Source of the DNA: Rhodanobacteraceae bacterium
Lineage (GTDB): Bacteria; Pseudomonadota; Gammaproteobacteria; Xanthomonadales; SZUA-5
NCBI GenBank assembly: GCA_016713135.1
Contig: JADJPR010000003.1
Location: forward strand, 248,001-312,000
Length of the DNA stretch: 64,000 nt
Direction of reading: 5' to 3'
Shown here: positions 1-8,051 of the stretch, one piece after another
Numbering within the stretch: the first letter of the stretch is position 1
Layout: each line of letters starts with the position of its first letter
Position numbers and translations under genes: made by a program
The notes under the pieces: model-generated
What the model was told of the DNA's origin: nothing
The model's input: only the letters and a program-made list of their open reading frames with translations
Database searches by the model: none

Positions 1-617
1 GTGATCTTGTCGGGCTCGAGCGAGAGCCAACTCGAAAGTGTCCTGCCAGCAATGCGCGGCACGATGAAGCAGGCCCAATGCGGCGCCGTGTTGGGTTGGC
101 CGTAGAAGCGGGGCACGACGCCAGCCAGTATGGGCACAGCAAACAGATCACCGGCTTCGGTCAACCGCGAAGCGTAACGCAACTCCTGACGCAGGCCGTT
201 CTCGTCGCCGTAGTCCCGTAGCAGGCAAAGTTTTGCCGCGAAGCTTGCGTAGGATTCGGGATCACGGACAAACAGGACGAATCCCTTTCGACCGGCTCGC
301 TCGGCGACACCGACCACGAGACCTTGCGCATTGCGCCCCTCGACTTCGTAAATCAGTCGTCCTCCGCTCGGCGTAGTGAGCTGCAGGAGATCGGGAAACG
401 GGCCTCCCCGTCTCAGCCACTCTTTGTCTGCGTCTGAGAGATCAGTGGACTGCATAGCTTGGCCAAGTGAGACTAATCGAACCGCTGAGATGGTAGGCGG
501 CCGCAACCAGTCCAGGGAAGGTCCCGTCACACCGCCGTCGATCTCCCAACGTTGGCGTTCCGACCATCGAGCGGCGATCCGGTCTTGCTGCTCCGGACCC
601 GTTATGTCGGAACTCAA
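1..617 (-). CDS. Partial kinase-like protein (C-terminus outside window)
   Basis: This minus-strand frame is open from the left edge to position 617. The best-supported part starts at an ATG at 455. An in-frame GTG at 530 and a TTG at 617 that overlaps the fdsD stop (TTGA) allow longer versions, and the upstream translation is Trp-rich and protein-like. Past the ATG there is a segment reading SYASFAAKL, then QELRYASRL, then FIVPRIAGRTLSSWL. Spacing and character resemble the VAIK strand, alpha-C helix and hinge of a protein kinase N-lobe, so a Ser/Thr-kinase-like fold is a tentative inference. The C-lobe with the HRD and DFG motifs would lie outside the window. Codon third positions are less GC-rich than in the fds genes, so it is probably not a functional part of that operon. 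Confidence 0.55.
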   Translation of the reverse strand, partial: MSSDITGPEQQDRIAARWSERQRWEIDGGVTGPSLDWLRPPTISAVRLVSLGQAMQSTDLSDADKEWLRRGGPFPDLLQLTTPSGGRLIYEVEGRNAQGLVVGVAERAGRKGFVLFVRDPESYASFAAKLCLLRDYGDENGLRQELRYASRLTEAGDLFAVPILAGVVPRFYGQPNTAPHWACFIVPRIAGRTLSSWLSLEPDKI

Positions 618-826
618 GTCGCGCGTCGAAGGCCGGCCGCTGCTTCCACCACCAAAGGCTCCAATCCCTCACCACCCGCCTCCACCAGCGCCCTTAACTC
701 CTCTCGCATCCGCGGCGTCCAGAACTGACGCAGGTGCTCGGCAATCGCGGCCGGTGCGTCATCGCCCAGCGCAGCCAGGTTGCGCGCGATGTCGTTGGCC
801 ATTCGCTGGAGTTTCTCGGGACTCAT
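614..826 (-). CDS. fdsD: NAD-dependent formate dehydrogenase delta subunit
   Basis: A 70-residue protein beginning MSPEKLQRMANDIARNL. The motif RMANDIA.N followed by AIAEHLRQFW.PRMR is typical of the small FdsD/FdhD-delta family that accompanies soluble molybdenum formate dehydrogenases. The delta subunit is needed for an active complex but carries no cofactor-binding motif. Its ATG overlaps the fdsA stop codon (ATGA at 823-826), so it is translationally coupled as the last fds gene. No fdsC sulfurtransferase gene lies between fdsA and fdsD, unlike many fdsGBACD operons. Confidence 0.9.
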   Translation of the reverse strand: MSPEKLQRMANDIARNLAALGDDAPAAIAEHLRQFWTPRMREELRALVEAGGEGLEPLVVEAAAGLRRAT

Positions 827-3669
827 CCGGCGCCCTCGGGGAGTTCGCGTTCGATGCGGCGGAGGAAGTCGGCGCGCTGCTGGTCTGCGCGTTGCCAGTC
901 GCTGGGGGCGGTGGTGCGGGTGACTTGCACGGCGGTGACTTTGTACTCGGGGCAGTTGGTGGCCCAGTCGGAGAGGTCGGTGGTGACCACGTTGGCGCCG
1001 GTGCGGGCGTGGTGGAAGGTGGTGTAGACCACGCCCGGCTGCACCCGCTCGCTGATGTGTGCGCGCAGCGAGGTGGCGCCGGAGCGGCTCTGCAGCAGGA
1101 CGCGGTCGCCGTCGGCAATGCCGCGGTTTTCGGCGTCGAAGGGGTGGATCTCCAGCACATCCTCGTCGTGCCAGGCGGTGTTCGGGGTGCGCGCGGTCTG
1201 GGTGCCGACGTTGTACTGGCTCAGGATGCGGCCGGTGGTCAGCAGCAGCGGGAAGCGCTCGCCGGTGCGTTCCTCGGTGGGCACGAAGCCGGTGAGCATG
1301 AAGCGGCCCTTGCCGCGGACGAATCGGTCGACGTGCATGATCGGCGTGCCGGTGGGCGCCGCGGCATTGCATGGCCACTGGATCGAACCCAGCTCCTCGA
1401 TCCTGGCGTAGGACACGCCGGCGAAGCTCGGCGTGGCGCGCGCGATCTCGTCCATGATTTCGGAGGGATGGTTGTAGTGCATCGGCGCGCCGAGCGCGGC
1501 GGCGAGGCCGAAGGTGACCTCCCAGTCCGCCAGCCCGCCGAGCGGCGCCATCACGCGGCGCACGCGGCTGATGCGGCGCTCGGCGTTGGTGAAGGTGCCG
1601 TCCTTCTCGAGGAAGGAGGAGCCGGGCAGGAACACGTGGGCGTACTTGGCGGTCTCGTCGAGGAACAAATCCTGGACCACCACGCATTCCATCGCCTTCA
1701 GGCCGGCGATCACGCTCTGGGTGTCCGGGTCCGACTGCGCGATGTCCTCGCCCTGGATGTAGATGCCCTTGAAGTGGCCGGACTGCGCCTCGTCCAGCAT
1801 GTTCGGGATGCGCAGGCCGGGCTCGTGCGAGAGCTTGACGCCCCACAGCTGCTCGAAGACCTCGCGCGTGGCGTCGTCCGACACGTGGCGGTAGCCGGAG
1901 AACTCGTGCGGGAAGGAGCCCATGTCGCAGGCGCCTTGCACGTTGTTCTGCCCGCGCAGCGGGTTCACACCCACGCCGACGCGGCCGATGTTGCCGGTCG
2001 CCATCGCCAGGTTCGCCATGCCCATGACCATGGTCGAACCCTGGCTGTGCTCGGTGACGCCCAGGCCATAGTAGATCGCCGCGTTGCGCGCGGTCGCGTA
2101 CAGCCGCGCGGCGGCGCGCACTTCGCTGGCGGGTACACCGGTGATCGACTCGACCGCTTCGGGTGCGTGGCGCGGATCGGCGATGAAGCGCGCCCAGGAC
2201 TCGAAGGACGCCAGGTCGCAGCGCTCGCGCACATAGTCCTCGCGCACCAGGCCCTCGGTCACCACGACGTGCGCAAGCGCATTGATCAGTGCGACATTGG
2301 TGCCGGGCTTTAGCGCCAGGTGATGCGCTGCAGCGATGTGCGCCGAGCGCACCAAATCGATCCGCCGCGGGTCGGCGACGATCAGCTTCGCGCCCTCGCG
2401 CAGGCGCTTCTTCATGCGCGAGGCAAACACCGGGTGCGCGTCGGTGGGGTTCGCGCCGATCAGCAGGATCACGTCGGCCTGCGCCACCGATTTGAAATCC
2501 TGGGTGCCGGCGGAGGTGCCGAAGGTGTTCTTCAGGCCGTAGCCAGTCGGCGAGTGACAGACCCGCGCGCAAGTGTCGACATTGTTGTTGCCGAAAGCCG
2601 CGCGCACCAGCTTCTGCACCAGGAAGGTCTCCTCGTTGGTGCAGCGCGAGGAGGTGATGCCGCCGACGGCATCGCGACCGTATTGCGCCTGAATCCGGCG
2701 GAACTCGGACGCAGCGTGGGCGAAGGCCTCGTCCCAGCTGACCTCGCGCCAGGGTTCATCGATGCGCGCGCGGATCATCGGCCTGGTGATCCGGTCCTGG
2801 TGTGTGGCGTAGCCGTAAGCGAAGCGCCCCTTGACGCAGGAATGGCCCTCGTTCGCCTGGCCCTGCTTGTACGGCACCATGCGCACCAGCTTTTCGCCCT
2901 GGGTCTCGGCGCGGAAGCTGCATCCGACTCCGCAGTACGCGCAGGTGGTGATGGTTGCGGGGGTCGGCGTGCCGTGCTCGATGACGCTCTTCTCGTTGAG
3001 CGTCGCGGTCGGGCAGGCCTGCACGCAGGCGCCGCAGGAGACGCACTCGGAGGACAGGAAATCGAAGCTGCCGGTGCTGACCTTCGACTCCAGCCCGCGC
3101 CCGGTGATGGTCAGCGCGAAGGTGCCCTGCACCTCCGCGCAGGCGCGCACGCAGCGCGAGCAGACGATGCACTTGCTCGAATCGAAGGTGAAATAGGGAT
3201 TGCTCTCGTCCTTCGCCTCGGTGCGGTGTTTCGCCCCGTCGTAGCCGTAGCGCACCTCGCGCAACCCGACGACGCCCGCCATGTCCTGCAACTCGCAGTC
3301 GCCGTTGGCGCTGCAGGTCAGGCAGTCGAGCGGGTGGTCGGAGACGTACAGTTCCATGACGCCACGGCGCAGTGCCGCCAGGCGCGCGGTCTGGGTGTGC
3401 ACCACCATGCCGTCCTCGGCCGGCGTGGTGCACGAGGCCGGCGTCCCGCGCCGACCGTCGATCTCCACCAGGCACAGGCGGCACGAGCCGAAGGCCTCGA
3501 CCGAATCGGTCGCGCAGAGCTTCGGGATCTCGATGCCATGGCTGCGCGCCGCGGCCATCACCGAGGTGCAACGCGGCACCCGCAGCGCGCGGCCGTCAAT
3601 GGTCAGCGCGACCGTGTCCGCCGATTCCCGCAGCGGCGTGCCGTAGTCGATCACCTTGGGCAGTGGCAT
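823..3669 (-). CDS. fdsA: NAD-dependent formate dehydrogenase alpha (molybdenum) subunit
   Basis: The catalytic subunit of a soluble cytoplasmic formate dehydrogenase, oxidising formate to CO2 at a bis-MGD molybdenum centre; 948 aa, the usual size. Domains in order: N-terminal [2Fe-2S] domain (Cys52, Cys63, Cys66, Cys80; GSCRLCLVEI), a His-Cys3 [4Fe-4S] segment (about 111-130), two ferredoxin-type clusters (CIVCSRC at 167-173, CVSCGACVQACP at 209-220), the CAYCGVGC cluster at 243-250, then the molybdopterin domain. The active-site residue is Cys371 in ARVCHSP, so this is a cysteine rather than selenocysteine enzyme. It lies downstream of fdsG and fdsB but is separated from fdsB by about 200 bases holding a repeat hairpin, and it overlaps fdsD by 4 bases. 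Confidence 0.96.
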   Translation of the reverse strand: MPLPKVIDYGTPLRESADTVALTIDGRALRVPRCTSVMAAARSHGIEIPKLCATDSVEAFGSCRLCLVEIDGRRGTPASCTTPAEDGMVVHTQTARLAALRRGVMELYVSDHPLDCLTCSANGDCELQDMAGVVGLREVRYGYDGAKHRTEAKDESNPYFTFDSSKCIVCSRCVRACAEVQGTFALTITGRGLESKVSTGSFDFLSSECVSCGACVQACPTATLNEKSVIEHGTPTPATITTCAYCGVGCSFRAETQGEKLVRMVPYKQGQANEGHSCVKGRFAYGYATHQDRITRPMIRARIDEPWREVSWDEAFAHAASEFRRIQAQYGRDAVGGITSSRCTNEETFLVQKLVRAAFGNNNVDTCARVCHSPTGYGLKNTFGTSAGTQDFKSVAQADVILLIGANPTDAHPVFASRMKKRLREGAKLIVADPRRIDLVRSAHIAAAHHLALKPGTNVALINALAHVVVTEGLVREDYVRERCDLASFESWARFIADPRHAPEAVESITGVPASEVRAAARLYATARNAAIYYGLGVTEHSQGSTMVMGMANLAMATGNIGRVGVGVNPLRGQNNVQGACDMGSFPHEFSGYRHVSDDATREVFEQLWGVKLSHEPGLRIPNMLDEAQSGHFKGIYIQGEDIAQSDPDTQSVIAGLKAMECVVVQDLFLDETAKYAHVFLPGSSFLEKDGTFTNAERRISRVRRVMAPLGGLADWEVTFGLAAALGAPMHYNHPSEIMDEIARATPSFAGVSYARIEELGSIQWPCNAAAPTGTPIMHVDRFVRGKGRFMLTGFVPTEERTGERFPLLLTTGRILSQYNVGTQTARTPNTAWHDEDVLEIHPFDAENRGIADGDRVLLQSRSGATSLRAHISERVQPGVVYTTFHHARTGANVVTTDLSDWATNCPEYKVTAVQVTRTTAPSDWQRADQQRADFLRRIERELPEGAG

Positions 3670-3716
3670 GGCGACCTCCGCTTGCCTTGCTTCGCGCTGA
3701 CATCAGAAAAGAGCGT

Positions 3717-3819
3717 TGGACGCAAAGGACGCAAAGTTGAAAAGAAAGGACGCAAAGGAAAGCGGAAGCAAGCATTGGCTTCCTTTGCGTCCTTTGCGAC
3801 CTTCGCGTTCTTTGCGTCA
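3717..3819. repeat. GGACGCAAAG-type inverted repeat inside the fds operon
   Basis: The 202-base gap between fdsB and fdsA holds several copies of GGACGCAAAG followed by their complement CTTTGCGTCC, so the transcript could fold into a long hairpin. A related inverted repeat occurs at 35513-35607 and a single arm at about 34881-34897. The element creates spurious open frames encoding Phe/Ala/Ser-rich strings, which are not genes. As a hairpin inside an operon it could attenuate or separate the expression of fdsGB and fdsAD; that role is inference. Confidence 0.75.
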
Positions 3820-3871
3820 GAGAATCCAAAGCATCTTGCGGAGCGCCGACGATGACACCAGGCGGGCATGT

Positions 3872-5398
3872 TCATGGCGTGCCCCGAACCCCGAAGTCCT
3901 CGCGGAAGTGCCGGATGGCGCTCATGACCGGCAGCGGCGTCAGTCCGCCGAGCGCGCACAGCGAGGCGTCGGTCATCACGGTGCAGAGGTCTTCGACGAC
4001 CTTGAGGTTCACCGAGGGTGCCTCGCCGCGGGCGACCTTGGCCAGCGTTTCGGCGCCGCGGGTGGAACCGATGCGGCAGGGCGTGCACTTGCCGCAGCTT
4101 TCCAGCGCGCAGAACTCGAAGGCGAAGCGCGCCTGGCGCGCCATGTCGACGGTGTCGTCGAACACCACGATGCCGGCGTGGCCGACGAGGCCGCCGGCCG
4201 CGGCCATCGCCTCGTAGTCGAGCGGCGTGTCGAGCAGCGATTCGGGGAAATAGGCGCCGAGCGGGCCGCCGACCTGGACCGCGCGGAGCGGCCGGCCGCT
4301 CGCGGTGCCGCCGCCGATGTCGTGGACCAGTTCGCGCAGGGTGATGCCGAAGGCGCATTCGAACAGGCCCCCGCGGCGCAGATTGCCGCCGAGTTGCACC
4401 GGCATCGATCCGCGCGAACGCCCGAGGCCGAAACTGGCGTAAGCGGTGCCGCCATGGCGCAGGATCCACGGCACGGCGGCGAGGGTGAGCACGTTGTTGA
4501 CCACCGTCGGCCGGCCGAACAGCCCGTGGTGCGCCGGCAGCGGCGGCTTGGCGCGCACCTGGCCGCGACGGCCCTCCAGGCTTTCCAGCAGCGAGGTCTC
4601 CTCGCCGCAGATGTAGGCGCCGGCGCCGACCCGCAGATCGATGTCGAAATGCGCGCCGAGCAGGCCCTCGCTGCGCGCCAGCGCGAGCGCGCGACGCAGC
4701 ACCGCGATCGCGTGCGGATACTCCGAGCGCAGGTAGACCACGCCGCGGTCGGCGCCGACTGCGAGCCCGGCGATCGCCATGCCCTCGACCAGCGCGAAGG
4801 GATCGCCCTCGATCAGCATGCGGTCGGCAAAGGTGCCGCTGTCGCCTTCATCGGCGTTGCAGACGATGTACTTGCGCGGGCCCGGCGCCTGCGCGACGGT
4901 GCGCCACTTGATCCCGGCCGGGAAGCCGGCGCCGCCGCGGCCGCGCAGGCCGGAATCGATCACTTGCTGCAACACGGCCTGCGCGCCGATCTCGCGCGCG
5001 CGCTGCAAGCCGGCGAGGCCGCCATGGGCGCGGTAATCGGCGAGCGAGAGCGTATCGATGACACCCACACGTTCGAAGCTGAGCCGCTGCTGGCGCGCCA
5101 TCCACGGCATTGCATCGGTGCGCCCGTGGGCCAGCGCATGCGCGCCGCCGCCGAGGAATCCGGCATCGAACAGGCTGGCGACATCGGCTGGCTGCACCGG
5201 CCCGTAGGCCACGCGTCCGGCGGGCGTGGCGACCTCTACCAGCGGCTCCAGCCACAGCATCCCTCGGGTGCCGGTGCGGGTGATCTGGATCTCGATCCCG
5301 CGACGCTGCGCTTCGGTCGCGATGGTGGCCGCTACAGCATCGGCGCCGACCGACAGCGCGGCGGCGTCGCCAGGAACGAAGACTCGCGGCGCGCTCAC
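3872..5398 (-). CDS. fdsB: NAD-dependent formate dehydrogenase beta subunit (NADH/FMN binding)
   Basis: The diaphorase subunit, passing electrons from the FdsA Fe-S chain to NAD+ through FMN; homologous to NuoF with an extra N-terminal thioredoxin-like region; 508 aa. FMN and NADH motifs are GRGGAGFPAGIKW, NADEGDSGTFADR and GAGAYICGEETSLLESLEG, and the C-terminal [4Fe-4S] motif is ESCGKCTPCR. The GTG start at 5396-5398 overlaps the fdsG stop (GTGA). It gives a normal N-terminus (SAPRVFVPGD) and is preferred over a longer open frame that runs back into fdsG. Confidence 0.95.
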   Translation of the reverse strand: MSAPRVFVPGDAAALSVGADAVAATIATEAQRRGIEIQITRTGTRGMLWLEPLVEVATPAGRVAYGPVQPADVASLFDAGFLGGGAHALAHGRTDAMPWMARQQRLSFERVGVIDTLSLADYRAHGGLAGLQRAREIGAQAVLQQVIDSGLRGRGGAGFPAGIKWRTVAQAPGPRKYIVCNADEGDSGTFADRMLIEGDPFALVEGMAIAGLAVGADRGVVYLRSEYPHAIAVLRRALALARSEGLLGAHFDIDLRVGAGAYICGEETSLLESLEGRRGQVRAKPPLPAHHGLFGRPTVVNNVLTLAAVPWILRHGGTAYASFGLGRSRGSMPVQLGGNLRRGGLFECAFGITLRELVHDIGGGTASGRPLRAVQVGGPLGAYFPESLLDTPLDYEAMAAAGGLVGHAGIVVFDDTVDMARQARFAFEFCALESCGKCTPCRIGSTRGAETLAKVARGEAPSVNLKVVEDLCTVMTDASLCALGGLTPLPVMSAIRHFREDFGVRGTP

Positions 5399-5904
5399 GG
5401 CCCGCTTCCCTTGAGCCCGGCGATCAGCGCATCGACCGCGGCCTCGTCCAGGTTCGCCAGCAGCCGCCCGCCGACCAGCGCCGCCGGTCCGAGCGCGCAG
5501 TTGCCCAGGCAATAGACATCCTCGCGCGTGATACCGCTGCGGGTCTCGCCGGCGCCCAATCCGTGGGCGCGCTCCAGGTGCGCCGCGATGCGCTCGCAGC
5601 CGCGCGCCTGGCAGGCCTCGGCGCGGCAGAATTGCAGCAGGTGAGGGCCGGCCGGGGCCTCGCGGAAGTCGTGATAGAAACTGACCACGCCACGCACATC
5701 CGCCTGTGACAGGTTCAGGCTCTGCGCGACGAGTGGCAGCGCCTGCGGCGCGACGCAGCCAAATCGCGCTTGCAGCGCATGCAGCACCGGCAGCAGCGCG
5801 GTCGCGCCATGGGCATCCTCGCCGTAGAAGGCGCGCGCGGCGGCGATCTCGGCGCGGATCAGCGCGTCGGCCGCGGCTTCATCGAATTCGGGCGCTTGCG
5901 TCAT
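5395..5904 (-). CDS. fdsG: NAD-dependent formate dehydrogenase gamma subunit
   Basis: A NuoE-like thioredoxin-fold [2Fe-2S] subunit of 169 aa. Ligand cysteines appear in FCRAEACQARG and VYCLGNCALGPA, in the arrangement C-x4-C ... C-x3-C. GCVAPQAL and VVSFYHDFREAPAG are typical of the family. It is the first gene of the minus-strand fds operon and overlaps fdsB by 4 bases. The ATG at 5902-5904 is chosen because the upstream frame is only repeat-derived sequence. No LysR-type fdsR regulator is visible upstream; the next gene in that direction is the EVE protein. Confidence 0.94.
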   Translation of the reverse strand: MTQAPEFDEAAADALIRAEIAAARAFYGEDAHGATALLPVLHALQARFGCVAPQALPLVAQSLNLSQADVRGVVSFYHDFREAPAGPHLLQFCRAEACQARGCERIAAHLERAHGLGAGETRSGITREDVYCLGNCALGPAALVGGRLLANLDEAAVDALIAGLKGSGP

Positions 5905-5959
5905 GCGCCGATTGTAGTCCCGTGGCCAGCATTGGCGTAGCCCGCAGTGCCGGGGCCGG

Positions 5960-6151
5960 TTCAACGCGGAGACGCAGAGGACGCGGAGAGGAGCAAAGGG
6001 CGCCGTCGATTCGCAGCGATTCACCGGGGCCTGCTGTGCGTGCTCCAAGCTTCGGCAAACGCGGAGACGCAGAGAGCGCGGAGAAGCAGATCAGGGCAAC
6101 CAGGGGAAGGACCTCTGCGCTGCTCCGTGTCCTCTGCGTCTCCGCGTTGAA
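5960..6151. repeat. AACGCGGAGACGCAGAGGACGCGGAG repeat cluster (three copies, one inverted)
   Basis: Direct copies begin at about 5960 (TTCAACGCGGAGACGCAGAG) and 6058 (ACGCGGAGACGCAGAGAGCG), and an inverted copy spans 6123-6151 (CTCTGCGTCTCCGCGTTGAA). The outer copies are nearly perfect complements 135 bases apart. A related degenerate pair is at 32021-32106. Position upstream of fdsG and downstream of the EVE gene fits a dispersed intergenic repeat rather than a gene. Confidence 0.75.
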
Positions 6152-6157
6152 CAGGGC

Positions 6158-6607
6158 CTACGAGGCGCCGACGATCGCCCGCCACTGCAACTCGTCCACC
6201 GGCATCACGGACAGGCGCGTGCCGCGTTGCACCAGCGGCAATCCGGACAGTTCCGGCATGGCCTTGAGGCGCTCCAGGGTCAGCGGCGCCTTGAACTTGC
6301 GCAGGAACTCGACCTCGACGGCCGACCAGCGCGGGTCTTCCGGCTTGCTGCCTGGATCGTGGTACTCGCTCTCGGGGTTGAACTGGGTGGGATCGGGGAA
6401 GGCCGCGCGCGAGATGCGGGCGATGCCGACAACGGCGGGCACCGCGCAGCTCGAGTGGTAGAACAGGGTCTCGTCGCCCACCGCCATGGCGCGCAGATAG
6501 TTGCGCGCCTGGTAGTTGCGCACGCCATCCCAGGTCTCGCGCTTCTTGCGCTTGAGGTCGTCGATGGAGAACACGTCCGGTTCGGACTTCATCAGCCAGT
6601 AGGGCAT
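6158..6607 (-). CDS. EVE domain-containing protein
   Basis: A 149-residue protein with the signature N-terminus MPYWLMKSEPDVFSIDDL, then WDGVRNYQARNYLRAM and FYHSSC, diagnostic of the EVE (thymocyte nuclear protein 1-like) family. EVE domains belong to the PUA-like superfamily and are thought to bind modified bases in nucleic acid; the substrate is not known here. The ATG at 6605-6607 matches the family start, and a longer open frame overlapping ygfA is rejected. It lies 19 bases downstream of ygfA and may be cotranscribed with it. Confidence 0.92.
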   Translation of the reverse strand: MPYWLMKSEPDVFSIDDLKRKKRETWDGVRNYQARNYLRAMAVGDETLFYHSSCAVPAVVGIARISRAAFPDPTQFNPESEYHDPGSKPEDPRWSAVEVEFLRKFKAPLTLERLKAMPELSGLPLVQRGTRLSVMPVDELQWRAIVGAS

Positions 6608-6626
6608 GCGCGGGCTTGCTCCGAGG

Positions 6627-7256
6627 TCAGGCGCAGATGATGAGTTCGCGGTCGGTGACGACGGCGTCGAGCGGCACATCCCAGGGCTCGGCCGGGATCT
6701 CCGTGACCTCCTGGCAGGCGTGGCCGACGCCGACCAGCAGCGGCGGCGCGGGCTGCTGCAGGCGGAAGGCGAGGGCGCGGTCATAGAAGCCGGCGCCGGA
6801 GCCGAGGCGACCGCCGCGGCGGTCGAAGGCCAGCAGCGGCAGCAGGATCAGGTCCAGGGTCTCGGCGGCGACCAGCTGCGCGGCATCCACCATCGGCTCG
6901 GCGATGCCGAAATGATTGGTCTTGAGCCGTCGCGGATCGCCATTCCATGGCGCGAAGTGCATCTGCGGCGCGTGCTGCTCGACATGCGGCAGGAACACCT
7001 GCTGGCCGCGCGCAAGCATCGCGTCGATCAAGGGCTGCAGCGAGAGTTCGCTGGCCACCGCGGCGTAGGCCGCGACACGTCGGGCGGAATCGAAGGCCGG
7101 CAGGGCGCGCAATTGCGTGGGCAATGCGCACGCAGCGGCCTCGCGTGCGGGCTCGTCGAGCGCACGCCGCGCGGCGCGCGCCTGCTCGCGCAGGCGATGG
7201 CGCAATTCATCAGCTTGCAAGAAAGGGTCCTCCGCCGATGCCGATGCGGGTCTCAC
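6627..7256 (-). CDS. ygfA: 5-formyltetrahydrofolate cyclo-ligase
   Basis: Converts 5-formyl-THF to 5,10-methenyl-THF with ATP. The C-terminal signature DRRGGRLGSGAGFYDRAL and the motif LLPLLAFD identify the family (about 190 aa expected). The start is uncertain. The longest frame uses GTG at 7254-7256, but that codon lies inside the predicted 6S RNA 3' half. A TTG at 7203-7205 just before RHRLREQARAARRAL would give a more usual length. The neighbourhood zapA-6S RNA-ygfA is the conserved gammaproteobacterial order, in which ygfA is co-transcribed with 6S RNA. Confidence 0.92.
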   Translation of the reverse strand: MRPASASAEDPFLQADELRHRLREQARAARRALDEPAREAAACALPTQLRALPAFDSARRVAAYAAVASELSLQPLIDAMLARGQQVFLPHVEQHAPQMHFAPWNGDPRRLKTNHFGIAEPMVDAAQLVAAETLDLILLPLLAFDRRGGRLGSGAGFYDRALAFRLQQPAPPLLVGVGHACQEVTEIPAEPWDVPLDAVVTDRELIICA

Positions 7257-7411
7257 GACCTTGATCCTAGGGATCAGGTGGGAAGAAGAGAACCGCTAAA
7301 GGCGGTCCGCTGCGAGGCGGACAAGCGCATGCGCGGTCTGGAGCTCTACCCAAGGTCGAAAAACAGGGTCAAGGTATATTGCGGACGCGCTGTCGAACAA
7401 CGCAGAGGACG
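7225..7411 (-). ncRNA. ssrS: 6S RNA (RNA polymerase-binding regulatory RNA)
   Basis: Between zapA and ygfA, the minus strand shows the features of 6S RNA. The central segment GCATGCGCTTGTCCGCC.CG resembles the conserved GAGCATGCTCGGTCCG arm of the E. coli RNA. It is followed by CACCTGATCCCTAGGATCAAGG, a small palindrome at the position of the E. coli CACCTTGAACCAAGGGTTCAAGG stem. Distal segments GTCCTCTGC (5') and GCGGAGGAC (3') can pair to close the rod, giving about 187 nt. Ends are estimated from that pairing. Synteny (zapA upstream, ygfA downstream) is strong support. The RNA mimics an open promoter to sequester sigma-70 holoenzyme. Confidence 0.85.
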
Positions 7412-7421
7412 CAGGAGCATC

Positions 7422-7715
7422 TTACGTCCGCGCCAGCGCCGCCTCAAGCTTGGCGTTCATCTTGCGCAATTCTTCACCCACGTCCACGCCGACCTGCTTG
7501 AGCTCGGTGCGTGCCTGCAGCGATTCGTGCGCGATGTTGAGCGCCGCCATCACCGCGATGCGCTCCAGGCCGACCAGCTTGGACTGGCCGCGGATCTCGC
7601 GCATCTTGCCGTCGAGGTAGGCAGCGGCCTCGATCAGGCGCGCGCGGTCCTCCGGCGAGCAGGCCACCGCGTAGTCGCGGTCGAGGATGCTGACGTGAAC
7701 CGTTTCCTGGCTCAT
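7422..7715 (-). CDS. zapA: Cell division protein ZapA
   Basis: A 97-residue FtsZ-associated protein that promotes Z-ring bundling. It starts MSQETVHVSILDRDYAVACSPEDR and carries the family motif AAAYLDGKMREIR, LERIAVMAALNIAHE, and a C-terminal coiled coil. Its ATG overlaps the stop of the upstream coiled-coil gene by 4 bases (7712-7715), so the two are translationally coupled. The 6S RNA follows immediately. Confidence 0.94.
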   Translation of the reverse strand: MSQETVHVSILDRDYAVACSPEDRARLIEAAAYLDGKMREIRGQSKLVGLERIAVMAALNIAHESLQARTELKQVGVDVGEELRKMNAKLEAALART

Positions 7716-7936
7716 CCGTTCTGCTCCAGCGCCTTGAGCCGGCTGATCATCGCCTCCACGCGGCCGCGCGCCTGTTCATTCTTGGCCACCAGCGCCGCGC
7801 GCTCCTGCGCCAGTTGCTCATGCGCCGAGCGCAGGCTGCGGTTTTCCTCGTTCAGCCGCGCATTGGTCGCCAGCAGGCGGTCCAGCTTGTCCGCCAGCGA
7901 CTTGAGTTCGCTTTCCACCGCCACGCGTTCCGCCAT
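7712..7936 (-). CDS. Small coiled-coil protein, TIGR02449/ZapB-like
   Basis: A 74-residue protein that is almost entirely coiled coil (ELKSLADKLDRLLATNARLNEEN...), with heptad leucines throughout. Position directly upstream of zapA and the length match the TIGR02449 family commonly found next to zapA in gammaproteobacteria and considered ZapB-like. A role in stabilising the Z-ring with ZapA is inferred from context. Confidence 0.85.
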   Translation of the reverse strand: MAERVAVESELKSLADKLDRLLATNARLNEENRSLRSAHEQLAQERAALVAKNEQARGRVEAMISRLKALEQNG

Positions 7937-8051
7937 GTCCGCCGAAGCCGTTCGTGTGCTGGGCTCAGTCTATACCATGGGCACCGTTGCATCCGAGGTG
8001 CGCCGCGCGCGCAAAGTCCGAATCGGGGTGGTAGGAGCCGAGCACGCTCGG

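Noticed and set aside
466..474. A half-site AGTGAGACT near the first gene, matching the palindromes at 56.8 and 63.9 kb
   Set aside because: No second arm, and it may lie inside the coding frame if the gene starts at 617 or 530.
376..2313. A 645-residue plus-strand open frame
   Set aside because: Antisense to fdsA, whose cofactor motifs are unmistakable.
3596..3855. Short frames rich in Phe-Ala-Ser between fdsB and fdsA
   Set aside because: Produced by the GGACGCAAAG inverted repeat; no start signal or conservation expected.
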